A DNA stretch of 64,000 nucleotides from assembly GCA_934591635.1 (NCBI GenBank), contig CAKTPI010000006.1, positions 55,688 through 119,687 on the forward strand, in the 5' to 3' direction. Below, piece after piece: positions 16,819-25,142 of this stretch. Position numbers and translations under genes: made by a program. Within the stretch, counting starts at the first letter, position 1; every line of letters starts with the position of its first letter. The notes below the pieces were generated by a model. That model had not been told where the DNA came from. It worked only from the letters and a program-made list of their open reading frames with translations, and ran no database searches. This DNA comes from an uncultured Oscillospiraceae bacterium. Lineage in GTDB: Bacteria > Bacillota > Clostridia > Oscillospirales > Oscillospiraceae.

Positions 16819-18321
16819 CTATGCCTTGTGTCCGCCGATCTGGCCGTTGCGGGAAATGGTGGTGGCTCCCTCTTCCAAATCCATCCCCCGGACGATGGCA
16901 TTCTTTCCGAACTTCTTTTTGATGCCCAGCATCGCCTTCTGGCGGCGCTTTTCCCGCTCCAATTCTGCATCCTCTGCTTCCCGGCGCTGGCTGTCGCCAA
17001 ACAAATCCAGCTGTTCAAAATTCACTTTTGGCGCATCCTCCCGTTCCAGAAAATTAGCCGTAAGAGTCAGACGGCGCACCAGCAAATCCCGATTGGAGAT
17101 GCGGTCATACAGGGCAGTCACCGCTTCCATGATCTTCCTGGTGGAAGACATTCTTTTATCCAGGTTGACTGTACCGTGGGAATGCTTTGGTATCTTCCGC
17201 CCATAAGCATCCGTCACCACTTCCCCCTGATACTTACCGCGAAGCTCCGGGCGCGTCAGGCTTTCAACATCATAGCCGATGGTCAGAGTCAGCTGGTTGG
17301 TCGTAAGTCCCTTCTCTACCAAATCCAGGGTCAGCTGATCTGCCATCTCCCGAACCACCAGACGGGTTTTCTCCCAGGTATATGGGCAGGTCAGCACCTG
17401 ACCGGAGCTGACAGAATTGGTCGTCGGCTTATAAGCTTTGATATCCGCTATGGTGCAGGGTTCATAGCCCCAGGCATGGTCAATCAGCAGCTCCGCGTTG
17501 ATGCCAAAAAGGGAATATAAAAAATCCTCATTGAAAAAATCGGTCTGTCTGCCCAACGAGCACCGGGCAATATCGCCCATGGTATACAGCCCGTGTTTTT
17601 CCAGCTTCCTGGTGTAGCCCTTGCCCACCCGCCAAAAATCTGTCAGCGGGCGATGATCCCACAGCAGCTGCCGATAGGTCATTTCATTTAATTCCGCAAT
17701 ACGCACCCCATGCTTGTCCGGCTCCACATGCTTCGCCACGATATCCATGGCCACCTTGCACAGATACAGGTTCGTTCCCACCCCCGCTGTGGCTGTAATG
17801 CCTGTGTGATCCATCACCTGACGAATCAGCATCTCCGCAAAGCCCCGTCCGTCCACATTGTAAATTTTCAAATAGGGTGTTGCATCGATAAATACTTCAT
17901 CGATGGAGTAGACATGGATGTCCTCCGGCGCAACAAACTTCAAGTACAGCTCGTAGATTTTAGAGCTGATATACATGTAATGGGCCATCTGTGGCGGCGC
18001 AACAATGTAATCCACCGCCCAGTCCCGATGCTTCCCCAATAGATAGCTGTCATCGCTCCTGCCGGTGAGTTCCCGGTTTGGCGCTTTGCTCTTGCGCAGG
18101 GCATTTACCTCCGCTACCTTTTGAACCACTTCAAACAGCCGGGCACGGCCCGGGATGCCATAGGCTTTCAGAGAGGGAGATACCGCAAGACAAATCGTTT
18201 TTTCCGTCCGCCCCGCGTCCGCTACCACCAGGTTGGCACGCATCGGGTCAAGTCCGCGCTCTACACATTCCACCGAAGCATAAAAGGATTTTAAATCAAT
18301 GGCAACGTAACTCTTCTCCAC
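16819..18321 (-). CDS. Y-family DNA polymerase (UmuC/UvrX-like)
   Basis: 500 residues from a GTG start, behind GGGAGG at 8 bases. Catalytic sites AIDLKSFYASVEC (first Asp) and YSIDEVFIDATPY (Asp-Glu pair) are intact, followed by the HhH region and little-finger domain. The length and the YolD neighbour fit the UvrX/YqjW group of translesion polymerases rather than compact DinB (about 350-400). The C-terminal stretch EQLDLFGD may be a clamp-binding motif (Q-L-x-L-F). A LexA box sits in its promoter. It is expected to bypass lesions in DNA during SOS. Confidence 0.92.
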   Translation of the reverse strand: MEKSYVAIDLKSFYASVECVERGLDPMRANLVVADAGRTEKTICLAVSPSLKAYGIPGRARLFEVVQKVAEVNALRKSKAPNRELTGRSDDSYLLGKHRDWAVDYIVAPPQMAHYMYISSKIYELYLKFVAPEDIHVYSIDEVFIDATPYLKIYNVDGRGFAEMLIRQVMDHTGITATAGVGTNLYLCKVAMDIVAKHVEPDKHGVRIAELNEMTYRQLLWDHRPLTDFWRVGKGYTRKLEKHGLYTMGDIARCSLGRQTDFFNEDFLYSLFGINAELLIDHAWGYEPCTIADIKAYKPTTNSVSSGQVLTCPYTWEKTRLVVREMADQLTLDLVEKGLTTNQLTLTIGYDVESLTRPELRGKYQGEVVTDAYGRKIPKHSHGTVNLDKRMSSTRKIMEAVTALYDRISNRDLLVRRLTLTANFLEREDAPKVNFEQLDLFGDSQRREAEDAELEREKRRQKAMLGIKKKFGKNAIVRGMDLEEGATTISRNGQIGGHKA

Positions 18322-18377
18322 GGTTTCTCCCTCCCTTCTGATTCCCCCCGGCAGTCTGCCCGTATATATTTGAATTT

Positions 18378-18406
18378 ATTATAGAACATCTGTTCTTGTT
18401 TGTCAA
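18378..18406 (-). promoter_or_regulatory. SOS promoter with LexA box
   Basis: Minus-strand -35 TTGACA (18401-18406), 17-bp spacer, -10 TATAAT (18378-18383). The spacer holds GAAC-ATCT-GTTC (18384-18395), the CGAAC-N4-GTTCG type LexA/DinR operator of Firmicutes, placed where bound LexA would block polymerase. Confidence 0.9.
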
Positions 18407-18460
18407 CCGAGAAAGAATATTGCTTTTTGGAAATTATAACATTTATTTTGTAAATTATAC

Positions 18461-18489
18461 TTGACATTATAGCAAACGTATGATAGGAT
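18461..18489 (+). promoter_or_regulatory. Promoter of the membrane protein-XRE pair
   Basis: -35 TTGACA (18461-18466), 17-bp spacer, -10 TAGGAT (18484-18489). Confidence 0.75.
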
Positions 18490-18525
18490 GCAGTCATTCC
18501 ATAAAACACTTGGGAGGTAATAATC

Positions 18526-19026
18526 ATGAGTTCCTACATACTTGGTCTTTCGGTTGGTCTTGTCTTCAGCATCGGTTTATTTTTCTTCATCCATGCAAAG
18601 TGCAAAAAGGCAGGCGACTATGAATATGATGAGCGGCAAATGGTTGGACGCGGCAAAGCCTTCCAGGCCGGGTTCTATACCACACTGATCGCCTGCTTTG
18701 CTGTTTCTATCTTAGACTATCTGGAGCCGTTTCCCAACAGTGCACTCCCCTGGCACGTTGGTGCGCTTTTATTAGGAATTGCAGTGTTCGCTGTAACCGC
18801 AATTCATTTCGACGCCTATTTTGGGTTCCGCAGCAATCCAAAGCGCTACTATTTCATGGGTCTCTTCTTTGTTGTGACGATGCTTTCCATGGGCATCCCC
18901 AATGTATGCAGCGGCGATACCGACAAAATTGCATTTGGGATTATGAACCTAGAGGTTGCAGTAATGTGGATCGTGATTCCGGTCGCTTTGCTGCTGCATC
19001 AGCAGAGCATCAAGGAGGAAGGATGA
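18526..19026 (+). CDS. Multi-pass membrane protein paired with an XRE regulator
   Basis: 166 residues with about four hydrophobic segments (residues 5-22, 50-66, 80-100, 110-130, and a last one near 140-160). A conserved DYEYDERQMVGRGKAFQAGFYT stretch after the first segment is typical of a family of short clostridial membrane proteins encoded with small XRE genes. Function unknown. GGGAGG precedes the ATG, and the stop overlaps the next start (ATGA), so the two are translated together. Confidence 0.75.
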   Translation: MSSYILGLSVGLVFSIGLFFFIHAKCKKAGDYEYDERQMVGRGKAFQAGFYTTLIACFAVSILDYLEPFPNSALPWHVGALLLGIAVFAVTAIHFDAYFGFRSNPKRYYFMGLFFVVTMLSMGIPNVCSGDTDKIAFGIMNLEVAVMWIVIPVALLLHQQSIKEEG

Positions 19027-19217
19027 AAAATCTTCGTCTGAAAGCCGCCCGGGCTTCCAAGGATCTGAGCCAAGAGGCCCTGGCGCAGCTGGTAGGGGTA
19101 TCCCGCCAGACCATCAATGCCATTGAAAAGGGCGACTACAATCCCACCATCCGCCTGTGTCTTGCTATCTGTCACGCACTGGATAAAACGCTGGATGAAC
19201 TGTTCTGGGAAGAATAA
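19023..19217 (+). CDS. Small XRE-family transcriptional regulator
   Basis: 64 residues from the ATG at 19023 (behind AAGGAGG). Almost the whole protein is a helix-turn-helix: LRLKAARASKDLSQEALAQLVGVSRQTINAIEKGDYNPTI, ending DKTLDELFWEE. This is the YgzD/Cro-like group that often regulates the membrane-protein gene beside it. Coupled to the preceding gene by ATGA. Confidence 0.9.
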   Translation: MKNLRLKAARASKDLSQEALAQLVGVSRQTINAIEKGDYNPTIRLCLAICHALDKTLDELFWEE

Positions 19218-19246
19218 CAAAGCGAAACATCTTTGCGCACAACAAC

Positions 19247-19279
19247 AGGAGCGTGTTGCTATTCCCGCAACACGCTCCT
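19247..19279. terminator. Terminator between the XRE gene and the tetR-like gene
   Basis: A 13-bp perfect stem, AGGAGCGTGTTGC / GCAACACGCTCCT, lies between convergent genes. T-rich bases follow on both sides but no clean T run, so bidirectional use is likely. Confidence 0.65.
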
Positions 19280-19289
19280 GAATCATTAT

Positions 19290-19892
19290 TTATGCTTCCT
19301 GCGGCACAGCAGCCGTTTCCTTCAGCTTGCCGGACTTGATGTACATCAAGAGGGATGCAAACATGATCACCAACCGCTTTCCGATTTCATCCTCCGAGAA
19401 ATCACATAAGCCCATGGCGCAGGTGATGCCAAGACCCAAGGTGTTGATGGACATCTGTTGAAACATCAGCGTTGCCTCCTCCCGATTCAGCCCGTAGTCT
19501 CGCATCACAATTCGGATACAGATTTCATCCAAATCGCCCACATCCTTCAGAGACTGTGCAAAGCCCACATGGGGATGCTCCTGCAAAAACAGCAGCTTGA
19601 ACAGCTCCGGTTCATGGATACCATAGGAAACAATTTTCATCCCGATTTGCTTGAAATCAGGCTCATTCTCCCGATAATCGTTGAGGTAGGCCATAAAATC
19701 CTTCAGTGCTAATTCCCGCGCCGCCTGTTTTACCTCATCCATATTCTTAAAAAGAGTGAAAACAGGCCTTGCAGAAGTGCCAAGGCGGGAGCCCAAGTCT
19801 CTTGCAGTGAGTGCCGATACGCCTCCTTCCTTTATCATCTGGTAAGCAGCTTCAGCAACCTGCTCGCGGGTGAATCTGGGTTTAGGGGGCAT
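19290..19892 (-). CDS. TetR/AcrR family regulator
   Basis: 200 residues. The N-terminal helix-turn-helix is FTREQVAEAAYQMIKEGGVSALTARDLGSRLGTSARPVFTLFKN; the rest is an alpha-helical ligand domain. Many clostridial relatives carry the same 'RPVFTLFKNMDE' segment; the target is unknown. A palindrome just downstream of its own start point suggests autoregulation. It stands alone between a convergent XRE gene and glnN. Confidence 0.88.
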   Translation of the reverse strand: MPPKPRFTREQVAEAAYQMIKEGGVSALTARDLGSRLGTSARPVFTLFKNMDEVKQAARELALKDFMAYLNDYRENEPDFKQIGMKIVSYGIHEPELFKLLFLQEHPHVGFAQSLKDVGDLDEICIRIVMRDYGLNREEATLMFQQMSINTLGLGITCAMGLCDFSEDEIGKRLVIMFASLLMYIKSGKLKETAAVPQEA

Positions 19893-19914
19893 AGGGCAGC
19901 ATCCTTTCTATAGT

Positions 19915-19929
19915 CAAAACATCGTTTTG
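19915..19929. promoter_or_regulatory. Candidate operator of the tetR-like gene
   Basis: CAAAAC-ATC-GTTTTG, a 15-bp inverted repeat 22 bases before the start codon and about 7 bases downstream of the predicted start point. The position fits a road-block operator for the adjacent regulator. Confidence 0.5.
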
Positions 19930-19942
19930 CAACGTCATTCCG

Positions 19943-19971
19943 ATTGTAAAATTCTTTGTTGCATTTGTCAA
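19943..19971 (-). promoter_or_regulatory. Promoter of the tetR-like gene
   Basis: -35 TTGACA (19966-19971), 17-bp spacer, -10 TACAAT (19943-19948) on the minus strand. Confidence 0.8.
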
Positions 19972-19996
19972 CAGAAAAATCGCATTATTTCGCCGA

Positions 19997-22081
19997 TCAG
20001 TAGAACAGCATATCCGAATAGGTTGGGAAAGGCCAATACTTCTTGGCCGTGAGTTCCTCCAGCCGGTCGGCGCTGCGGCGGATATCATCCATGGAAGCGA
20101 TCACCACATTGCGGCAATACTCCGCCGCCGCTTTGGCATCCTCCGGGATTGCTTTCAGCTCTCCGGTCAGCTGGCAAAGCCGTGCGTAAAGGGCATCCTG
20201 AGTTTCAGAAAGCTTAGAAATCAAATCCAGCTCACTGCGGCAAGGTGCTCCCAGTTCTCTTTTTGCCACCGCCGCATCGCACAAATCCTTTGCATAAGCA
20301 GAGGCAGCCGGCAGAATCTGGTGTATTGCCATATCCAGCATAGTTCTGGCTTCGATGTTTACCACCTTCCGGTAGGACTCCAGATGAATGAAATAGCGGG
20401 CTCGGAACTCTGTTTCATTGAAGATGCCGTGGCGTACCACAAGATCAATATTTTTCTCGCTGACATAGGCAGGCTGCGCCTCTGCGGTGGAGGGGTAATT
20501 GCTCAGTCCCCGGCGAGCTGCCTCCTGCTTCCACTCCTCCGAATAGCCATTGCCGTCAAAAATCACCCGCTTATGCTCGCTGAGCGCACGGCAAACGATT
20601 TGCTGCAAGGTGGCCTCAAAATCGTCCGCCTGCTCCAATGCATCGGCAAAGCGGCAGAGCTGCTCGGCCATAATGGTATTGAGCGCAATATTGGGACCCG
20701 CCACAGACTGGGAGGAACCGACCATACGGAACTCAAACTTATTTCCGGTGAATGCCAGAGGACTGGTACGGTTACGGTCAGTGGTATCCTGCGGAATGGA
20801 GGGAATACCGTCCACACCAATACGCAGAATGCTCTTCCCCGGCTCCTGATAGTTGGTGCCATCGATAATGGACTGAACCACCCCGTTCAGTTCATCCCCC
20901 AGGAAAATGGAAACAATCGCCGGAGGGGCTTCATTTGCCCCCAAGCGGTGATCATTGCCCGCATAGGCAACCGTGCAGCGGAGAAAATCCTGATATTCGT
21001 CCACGCCCTGGATAAAAGCTGCCAGGAAAACCAGGAACTGGGCATTCTGCCTGGGGGTCTTGCCGGGACTGAACAGATTCTTGCCGGTATCGGTAGCCAA
21101 GGACCAGTTGTTATGCTTGCCGGAGCCGTTCACGCCGGCAAAGGGCTTTTCGTGGAGCAGGCACACCAGGTTATGCTTGGCGGCACACTTCTTCATGATC
21201 TCCATAATCAGCTGGTTGCTGTCACAGGCATTATTGGCATCCGTATAAATCGGGGCAAGCTCATGCTGGCAGGGTGCCCCCTCGTTGTGCTTGGTTTTGG
21301 ACAGAATACCCAGCCGCCACAGCTGCTCATCCAAATCCTTCATAAAGCTGGAGACGCGGGTGCGGATCGTGCCGAAATAGTGGTCGTCCAGCTCCTGTCC
21401 TTTTGAAGGCTGTGCGCCGAACAGGGTGCGGCCTGTGATGCGCAGATCCTCTCGCTGCGCATAAAGATCCTTGGGTAAAAGGAAATATTCCTGCTCTGCG
21501 CCTACGCAGGTAATGACGCGCTTGGTCTCCGTATCACCGAAGAGCCGTAGGATGCGCACAGCCTCCCGTGACACCTCCTCAATGGAGCGCAGCAGCGGTG
21601 TCTTTTTATCCAGCGCATCACCGTTGTAGGAAAAGAAACATGTGGGAATGTACAGGCTGCCATCCTTTACAAAGGCACAGGAGCGGGGATCCCAGGCAGT
21701 ATAACCCCGGGCCTCGAAGGTGGCCCGCAGGCCGCCGGAGGGGAAGGAAGATGCATCCGGCTCACCCCGCACCAACTCCTTGCCGGAAAACTCCATAATC
21801 ACCCGGCCATCGCCGGTGGGAGAAATAAAAGAATCGTGCTTCTCTGCCGTAATGCCCGTCATTGGCTGGAACCAATGGGTGTAGTGGGTGGCTCCCTTTT
21901 CAATTGCCCAGTCCTTCATTGCTTCGGCGATGGCATTGGCCGTTTCTAATGTCAACTCCGCGCCGGTATCAATACAGGTACGCCATGCAGCATAGACCTT
22001 CGAAGACAGCCGCTGCTTCATGGTCGCCTCATTGAATACATCGCTGCCAAAGATCTCCGGGACATTCATTACCGTGCTCAT
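19997..22081 (-). CDS. glnN: Glutamine synthetase type III
   Basis: 694 residues from the ATG at 22081 (GAGGGG upstream), the length of GSIII rather than GSI (about 450). Motifs: RPGEL-like entry region replaced by FGSDVFNEATMKQRLS at the start, GGLRATFEARGYTAWDP, the GAEQEYFLL metal site, NDHRLGANEAPPAIVS, and NRTSPLAFTGNKFEFRMVGSSQSVAGPN. It condenses glutamate and ammonia in the cytosol. The C-terminal helical extension is present. It has its own promoter and is monocistronic. Confidence 0.95.
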   Translation of the reverse strand: MSTVMNVPEIFGSDVFNEATMKQRLSSKVYAAWRTCIDTGAELTLETANAIAEAMKDWAIEKGATHYTHWFQPMTGITAEKHDSFISPTGDGRVIMEFSGKELVRGEPDASSFPSGGLRATFEARGYTAWDPRSCAFVKDGSLYIPTCFFSYNGDALDKKTPLLRSIEEVSREAVRILRLFGDTETKRVITCVGAEQEYFLLPKDLYAQREDLRITGRTLFGAQPSKGQELDDHYFGTIRTRVSSFMKDLDEQLWRLGILSKTKHNEGAPCQHELAPIYTDANNACDSNQLIMEIMKKCAAKHNLVCLLHEKPFAGVNGSGKHNNWSLATDTGKNLFSPGKTPRQNAQFLVFLAAFIQGVDEYQDFLRCTVAYAGNDHRLGANEAPPAIVSIFLGDELNGVVQSIIDGTNYQEPGKSILRIGVDGIPSIPQDTTDRNRTSPLAFTGNKFEFRMVGSSQSVAGPNIALNTIMAEQLCRFADALEQADDFEATLQQIVCRALSEHKRVIFDGNGYSEEWKQEAARRGLSNYPSTAEAQPAYVSEKNIDLVVRHGIFNETEFRARYFIHLESYRKVVNIEARTMLDMAIHQILPAASAYAKDLCDAAVAKRELGAPCRSELDLISKLSETQDALYARLCQLTGELKAIPEDAKAAAEYCRNVVIASMDDIRRSADRLEELTAKKYWPFPTYSDMLFY

Positions 22082-22142
22082 AAAATTCCCCTCTTTCCGC
22101 CCCTGCAAGGCAGGCGGCGAGAATTAATATTTTCCTAATCAG

Positions 22143-22171
22143 ATTTTATTCTACATTTCCTAAAAATACAA
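22143..22171 (-). promoter_or_regulatory. glnN promoter
   Basis: -35 TTGTAT (22166-22171), 17-bp spacer, -10 TAAAAT (22143-22148) on the minus strand, leaving a leader of about 55 bases. No known nitrogen-regulatory site was recognised. Confidence 0.65.
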
Positions 22172-22242
22172 GGCTTGAATCTGTGAAAAATATAAAGTTC
22201 CCTCTTTTTTCTTTTGTTGAATTGGCCGAAGGCAGGAACTTC

Positions 22243-22277
22243 AAAAAGCAGCCGGGTTCCACATAAAACCCAGCTGC
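22243..22277 (-). terminator. Terminator of the alpha/beta hydrolase gene
   Basis: Minus-strand stem GCAGCTGGGTT / AACCCGGCTGC with one G-T pair, then TTTTT (plus-strand A run 22243-22247). Confidence 0.8.
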
Positions 22278-22297
22278 CTGCTGCAATTCTCTAAATA

Positions 22298-23404
22298 TCA
22301 CACTTCCGCAGATTCTTCCTGCCCATCCCCCTGATTCTCTGAGGCAGTGGCTGCCGCATTTTTGGCCGCGTCAATCAGGCTGGCAAATTCCCCGGTGAGG
22401 ATGCGGCGGATGTCATCATCCGTGCTGATGAGCTTCATGTACTGGCGGATATTTTTAGGCTGGAAAATGTCCGCTGCCCGCTCCACGTTGCCATAGGTCA
22501 GCAGCTTGAACAGAGCATCCACCATCTGATTTCGCTCCTGCAAATCCATGCTCATCAGCCAGCCGCGGATCGTAGCATTGACAAATTTGGCATCCGGCGT
22601 CAGCTCCTCCACAGGGATAAAGGACTTTCCCTCTACTTCCCAGGTAAACACATCATGCTGCATAATGCCGACCTGGGTGCTCTTGATCACCCGATAGGGT
22701 TCGGCGTGCTCCATCAGCATGCCGATAATCGAGGATTGGGGAACATAGGTATGGATCCGCGGCACCATTTCCAGGTACCCCGGCGTTGTAAGGATGTGTT
22801 CCTGAAAACCTGGGCCATCATTATTATACACATCCCGAATCTGCTGCCGAATCTCCGGGATGCTCATGGCTGCCGCATACATGGCAAGATTGCCGCCCTT
22901 GGAATGACCGCAGGTATATATTGGCATGGCATAGCGCTCATAAACCGCCCGGACATATTCCACCGCCAGCCGCTGAGACGGCACCGCCTCCTGGAAGCTC
23001 ATATTGAAATCTTCCTTCCAGCCGACCAGGGTGTTATCTGTCCCTCGAAAGGCAACGACCAGGGTACCGTCATCCAGGAGACCGGTCAACGCAGCAAACT
23101 GTGTGTCCTCCTCCGGAATAAAATCATCCCGGTACTGTGCGAGCTTTACGCCGCCAAACCGATTGGAGGCAGCAGCAGCCTGCAGCAGCTCCAGCCGGTG
23201 TGCCGTTGCCAACCTGGTAGCATCCCCCCTCTGCTGCAGGGCCTCCTGTATCTGCCGAATGGTCATTTCCCCATTTTCGAACAATTCCCGCGGGTAGCGA
23301 ATATATACCAGATTGGAGAAAATCACCGAGTCAATGGCGTTGAATGGATCCTGCGCAAAGAGCAAATCTCCCCGCCACTTGATATAATCCAATACATTAC
23401 TCAT
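22298..23404 (-). CDS. DUF2974-type alpha/beta hydrolase (lipase-like)
   Basis: 368 residues from the ATG at 23404 (GGGGT eight bases upstream; a GTG three codons earlier is less well placed). An N-terminal 'NVLDYIKWRGDLLFAQDPFNAIDSVIFSNLVYI' segment is characteristic of the DUF2974/Mbeg1-like family. The nucleophile elbow is TCGHSKGGNLA (Ser), with a matching NDGPGF turn and late His candidates in the C-terminal third. No signal peptide is seen. Substrate unknown. Confidence 0.85.
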   Translation of the reverse strand: MSNVLDYIKWRGDLLFAQDPFNAIDSVIFSNLVYIRYPRELFENGEMTIRQIQEALQQRGDATRLATAHRLELLQAAAASNRFGGVKLAQYRDDFIPEEDTQFAALTGLLDDGTLVVAFRGTDNTLVGWKEDFNMSFQEAVPSQRLAVEYVRAVYERYAMPIYTCGHSKGGNLAMYAAAMSIPEIRQQIRDVYNNDGPGFQEHILTTPGYLEMVPRIHTYVPQSSIIGMLMEHAEPYRVIKSTQVGIMQHDVFTWEVEGKSFIPVEELTPDAKFVNATIRGWLMSMDLQERNQMVDALFKLLTYGNVERAADIFQPKNIRQYMKLISTDDDIRRILTGEFASLIDAAKNAAATASENQGDGQEESAEV

Positions 23405-23445
23405 AGCTGTCACCCCTGTATTAATATATCGTTTTCAAAGGATTC

Positions 23446-23474
23446 TTGACAGAAGAATTAGAAAAATTTATAAT
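23446..23474 (+). promoter_or_regulatory. Promoter of the HD-domain gene
   Basis: Perfect consensus: TTGACA (23446-23451), 17-bp spacer, TATAAT (23469-23474). Confidence 0.88.
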
Positions 23475-23506
23475 GATGCAAACCAAAATGCAAAGGAGAA
23501 CTTCTC

Positions 23507-24097
23507 ATGAAAACTGCTGTTACCCGTCAGCAGGCACTGGCCCTGCTGCAAAAATACAATCAGGAATCCTTCCACATTCTCCACGGTCTGACTGTGGAGG
23601 GTGTCATGCGTTGGTATGCCCAGGAACTGGGCTACGGCGATGAGGCTGATTTCTGGGGGCTGTGCGGACTGCTCCACGATGTGGATTTTGAAAAATTCCC
23701 TCAGGAGCACTGCATCAAGGCCCCGGAGCTTCTGGCCGAGATCCATGCCGAACCGGAACTGGTGCATGCAGTGTGCTCCCACGGCTACGGCCTATGCAGT
23801 GATGTCGAACCGGAACACCTGATGGAAAAGGCGCTGTTTGCTGCGGATGAACTCACAGGCCTGATTGGCGCCGCGGCCAGAATGCGTCCCTCCAAATCCG
23901 TGACGGACATGGAACTCAACAGTCTAAAAAAGAAATATAAGGACAAGAAGTTTGCTGCCGGATGCTCCCGGGACGTGATTCAGACCGGTGCTGACCGGCT
24001 GGGATGGCCCCTGGACGAGCTGCTGGAAAAGACAATTCTCGCCATGCGCTCCTGTGAAGCCAGTGTGGCCGAAGAGTGCAGCAAGCTCTGCGGCTGA
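23507..24097 (+). CDS. HD domain-containing hydrolase
   Basis: 196 residues. HILHGLTVEGVMRWYAQELG, then GLLHDVDFEKFPQEH and a later VCSHGYG give the H...HD...H pattern of HD phosphohydrolases, with ALFAADELTGLIGAAARMRP as the usual fourth metal region. Relatives are annotated as HDIG proteins acting on nucleotides or nucleic acids, but no substrate can be assigned. AAAGGAG precedes the ATG. Its stop lies nine bases from that of the convergent dut gene. Confidence 0.85.
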   Translation: MKTAVTRQQALALLQKYNQESFHILHGLTVEGVMRWYAQELGYGDEADFWGLCGLLHDVDFEKFPQEHCIKAPELLAEIHAEPELVHAVCSHGYGLCSDVEPEHLMEKALFAADELTGLIGAAARMRPSKSVTDMELNSLKKKYKDKKFAAGCSRDVIQTGADRLGWPLDELLEKTILAMRSCEASVAEECSKLCG

Positions 24098-24105
24098 AAA
24101 GCCTT

Positions 24106-24540
24106 CTATGTTCCGGTGGATCCAAAGCCACCGGTTCCCCGCCCGGTGTCGGACAGGCTGTCTGCTTCCACATATTCCGGCATCAGGATAGGCGTCACTA
24201 CCAACTGTGCGATCCGCTCGCCGTGGCAAATCGTCTGGGGCGCTTCCCCCTGGTTATACAAAGCAACCACAAATTCTCCCCGGTAGTCGCTGTCAATGAC
24301 ACCAACCTTGTTAGCCGGGGCCAGGCCCCGTTTGCAGGCCAAGCCACTGCGGGCATATACCAGCCCGACATACCCAACAGGCAGTTCCATAGCAAGCCCT
24401 GTGGGAATAAAGGCCGTTTTTCCCGGTTCAATGACCGCAGGCGCCTCCAGGCAGGCATACAGGTCTGCCCCAGCCGCTTCCTTTGAGCCAAATGTAGGCA
24501 GGACCGCCCCCTGCCGTAATTTTTTTACTGCAATCCGCAT
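24106..24540 (-). CDS. dut: dUTP diphosphatase
   Basis: 144 residues from the ATG at 24540, which shares a base with the stop of nrdG (TAATG). The five dUTPase motifs are visible: AGADLYA, ARSGLACKRGL, GVIDSDYRGE, GERIAQLVV and RGTGGFGSTG. The trimeric enzyme converts dUTP to dUMP. The link to nrdG makes a small dNTP-supply operon. Confidence 0.95.
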   Translation of the reverse strand: MRIAVKKLRQGAVLPTFGSKEAAGADLYACLEAPAVIEPGKTAFIPTGLAMELPVGYVGLVYARSGLACKRGLAPANKVGVIDSDYRGEFVVALYNQGEAPQTICHGERIAQLVVTPILMPEYVEADSLSDTGRGTGGFGSTGT

Positions 24541-25088
24541 TACTTCATTCCCCTTCCGTCCCCCTGCCAATCCTGCCAGAGGACAAGCTTCCCTTGCCGC
24601 AGAGAGGCTGGGATATCAATGATCCGCTGGTTTTCTGAACCCCGGAAGCGCAGAGAAAGATCCTTTTTCTCCTCTACAAAGGGGCCGTCTACCAGCACGT
24701 CCAGGTAGCTCAAATATTCCTGAGTGATCTTCCAGTCCCCCAGGCGGCCGGAGAGGATATCCCGATCAAAGAGATAGCCGGAAAAGGCCCAAATGCTTTT
24801 GCCCGGCAATTTTTCTTTGATCTGCCGCAGGAGTTCCACAATAGGGCCCTGGTTCTGCGGTTCAAAGGGTTCACCGCCCAAAAGTGTCAGGCCCCGAATA
24901 TAACTGGGTCTCATCATTTCGATGATTTTATCGATGGTCGCCTGTGTAAAAGGCGTGCCATAGTCAAAATCCCAAGCAACCTCATTAAAACACCCCTTGC
25001 AATGGTGGGTACAGCCAGAAACAAACAGGCTGATGCGCACCCCGGGACCGTTGGCAATGTCGCAATTTTTTATTTCCGCATAATTCAT
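24540..25088 (-). CDS. nrdG: Anaerobic ribonucleotide reductase activase
   Basis: 182 residues from the ATG at 25088 (GGAAAGGG upstream). The radical-SAM cluster is CTHHCKGC (C-x3-C-x2-C), with LTLLGGEPF as the SAM-binding GGE step. It makes the glycyl radical on NrdD during anaerobic dNTP synthesis. NrdD is not in this window; dut follows directly. Confidence 0.93.
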   Translation of the reverse strand: MNYAEIKNCDIANGPGVRISLFVSGCTHHCKGCFNEVAWDFDYGTPFTQATIDKIIEMMRPSYIRGLTLLGGEPFEPQNQGPIVELLRQIKEKLPGKSIWAFSGYLFDRDILSGRLGDWKITQEYLSYLDVLVDGPFVEEKKDLSLRFRGSENQRIIDIPASLRQGKLVLWQDWQGDGRGMK

Positions 25089-25107
25089 TGTAAACCCTTT
25101 CCGTTTG

Positions 25108-25135
25108 GAAAAACCGCCGCAGGAAACCGCGGCGG
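25108..25135 (-). terminator. Terminator of the AI-2E family gene
   Basis: Minus-strand stem CCGCCGC / GCGGCGG (25129-25135 with 25114-25120), followed by TTTTT. It separates the transporter gene from nrdG. Confidence 0.8.
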
Positions 25136-25142
25136 CTTTCAC

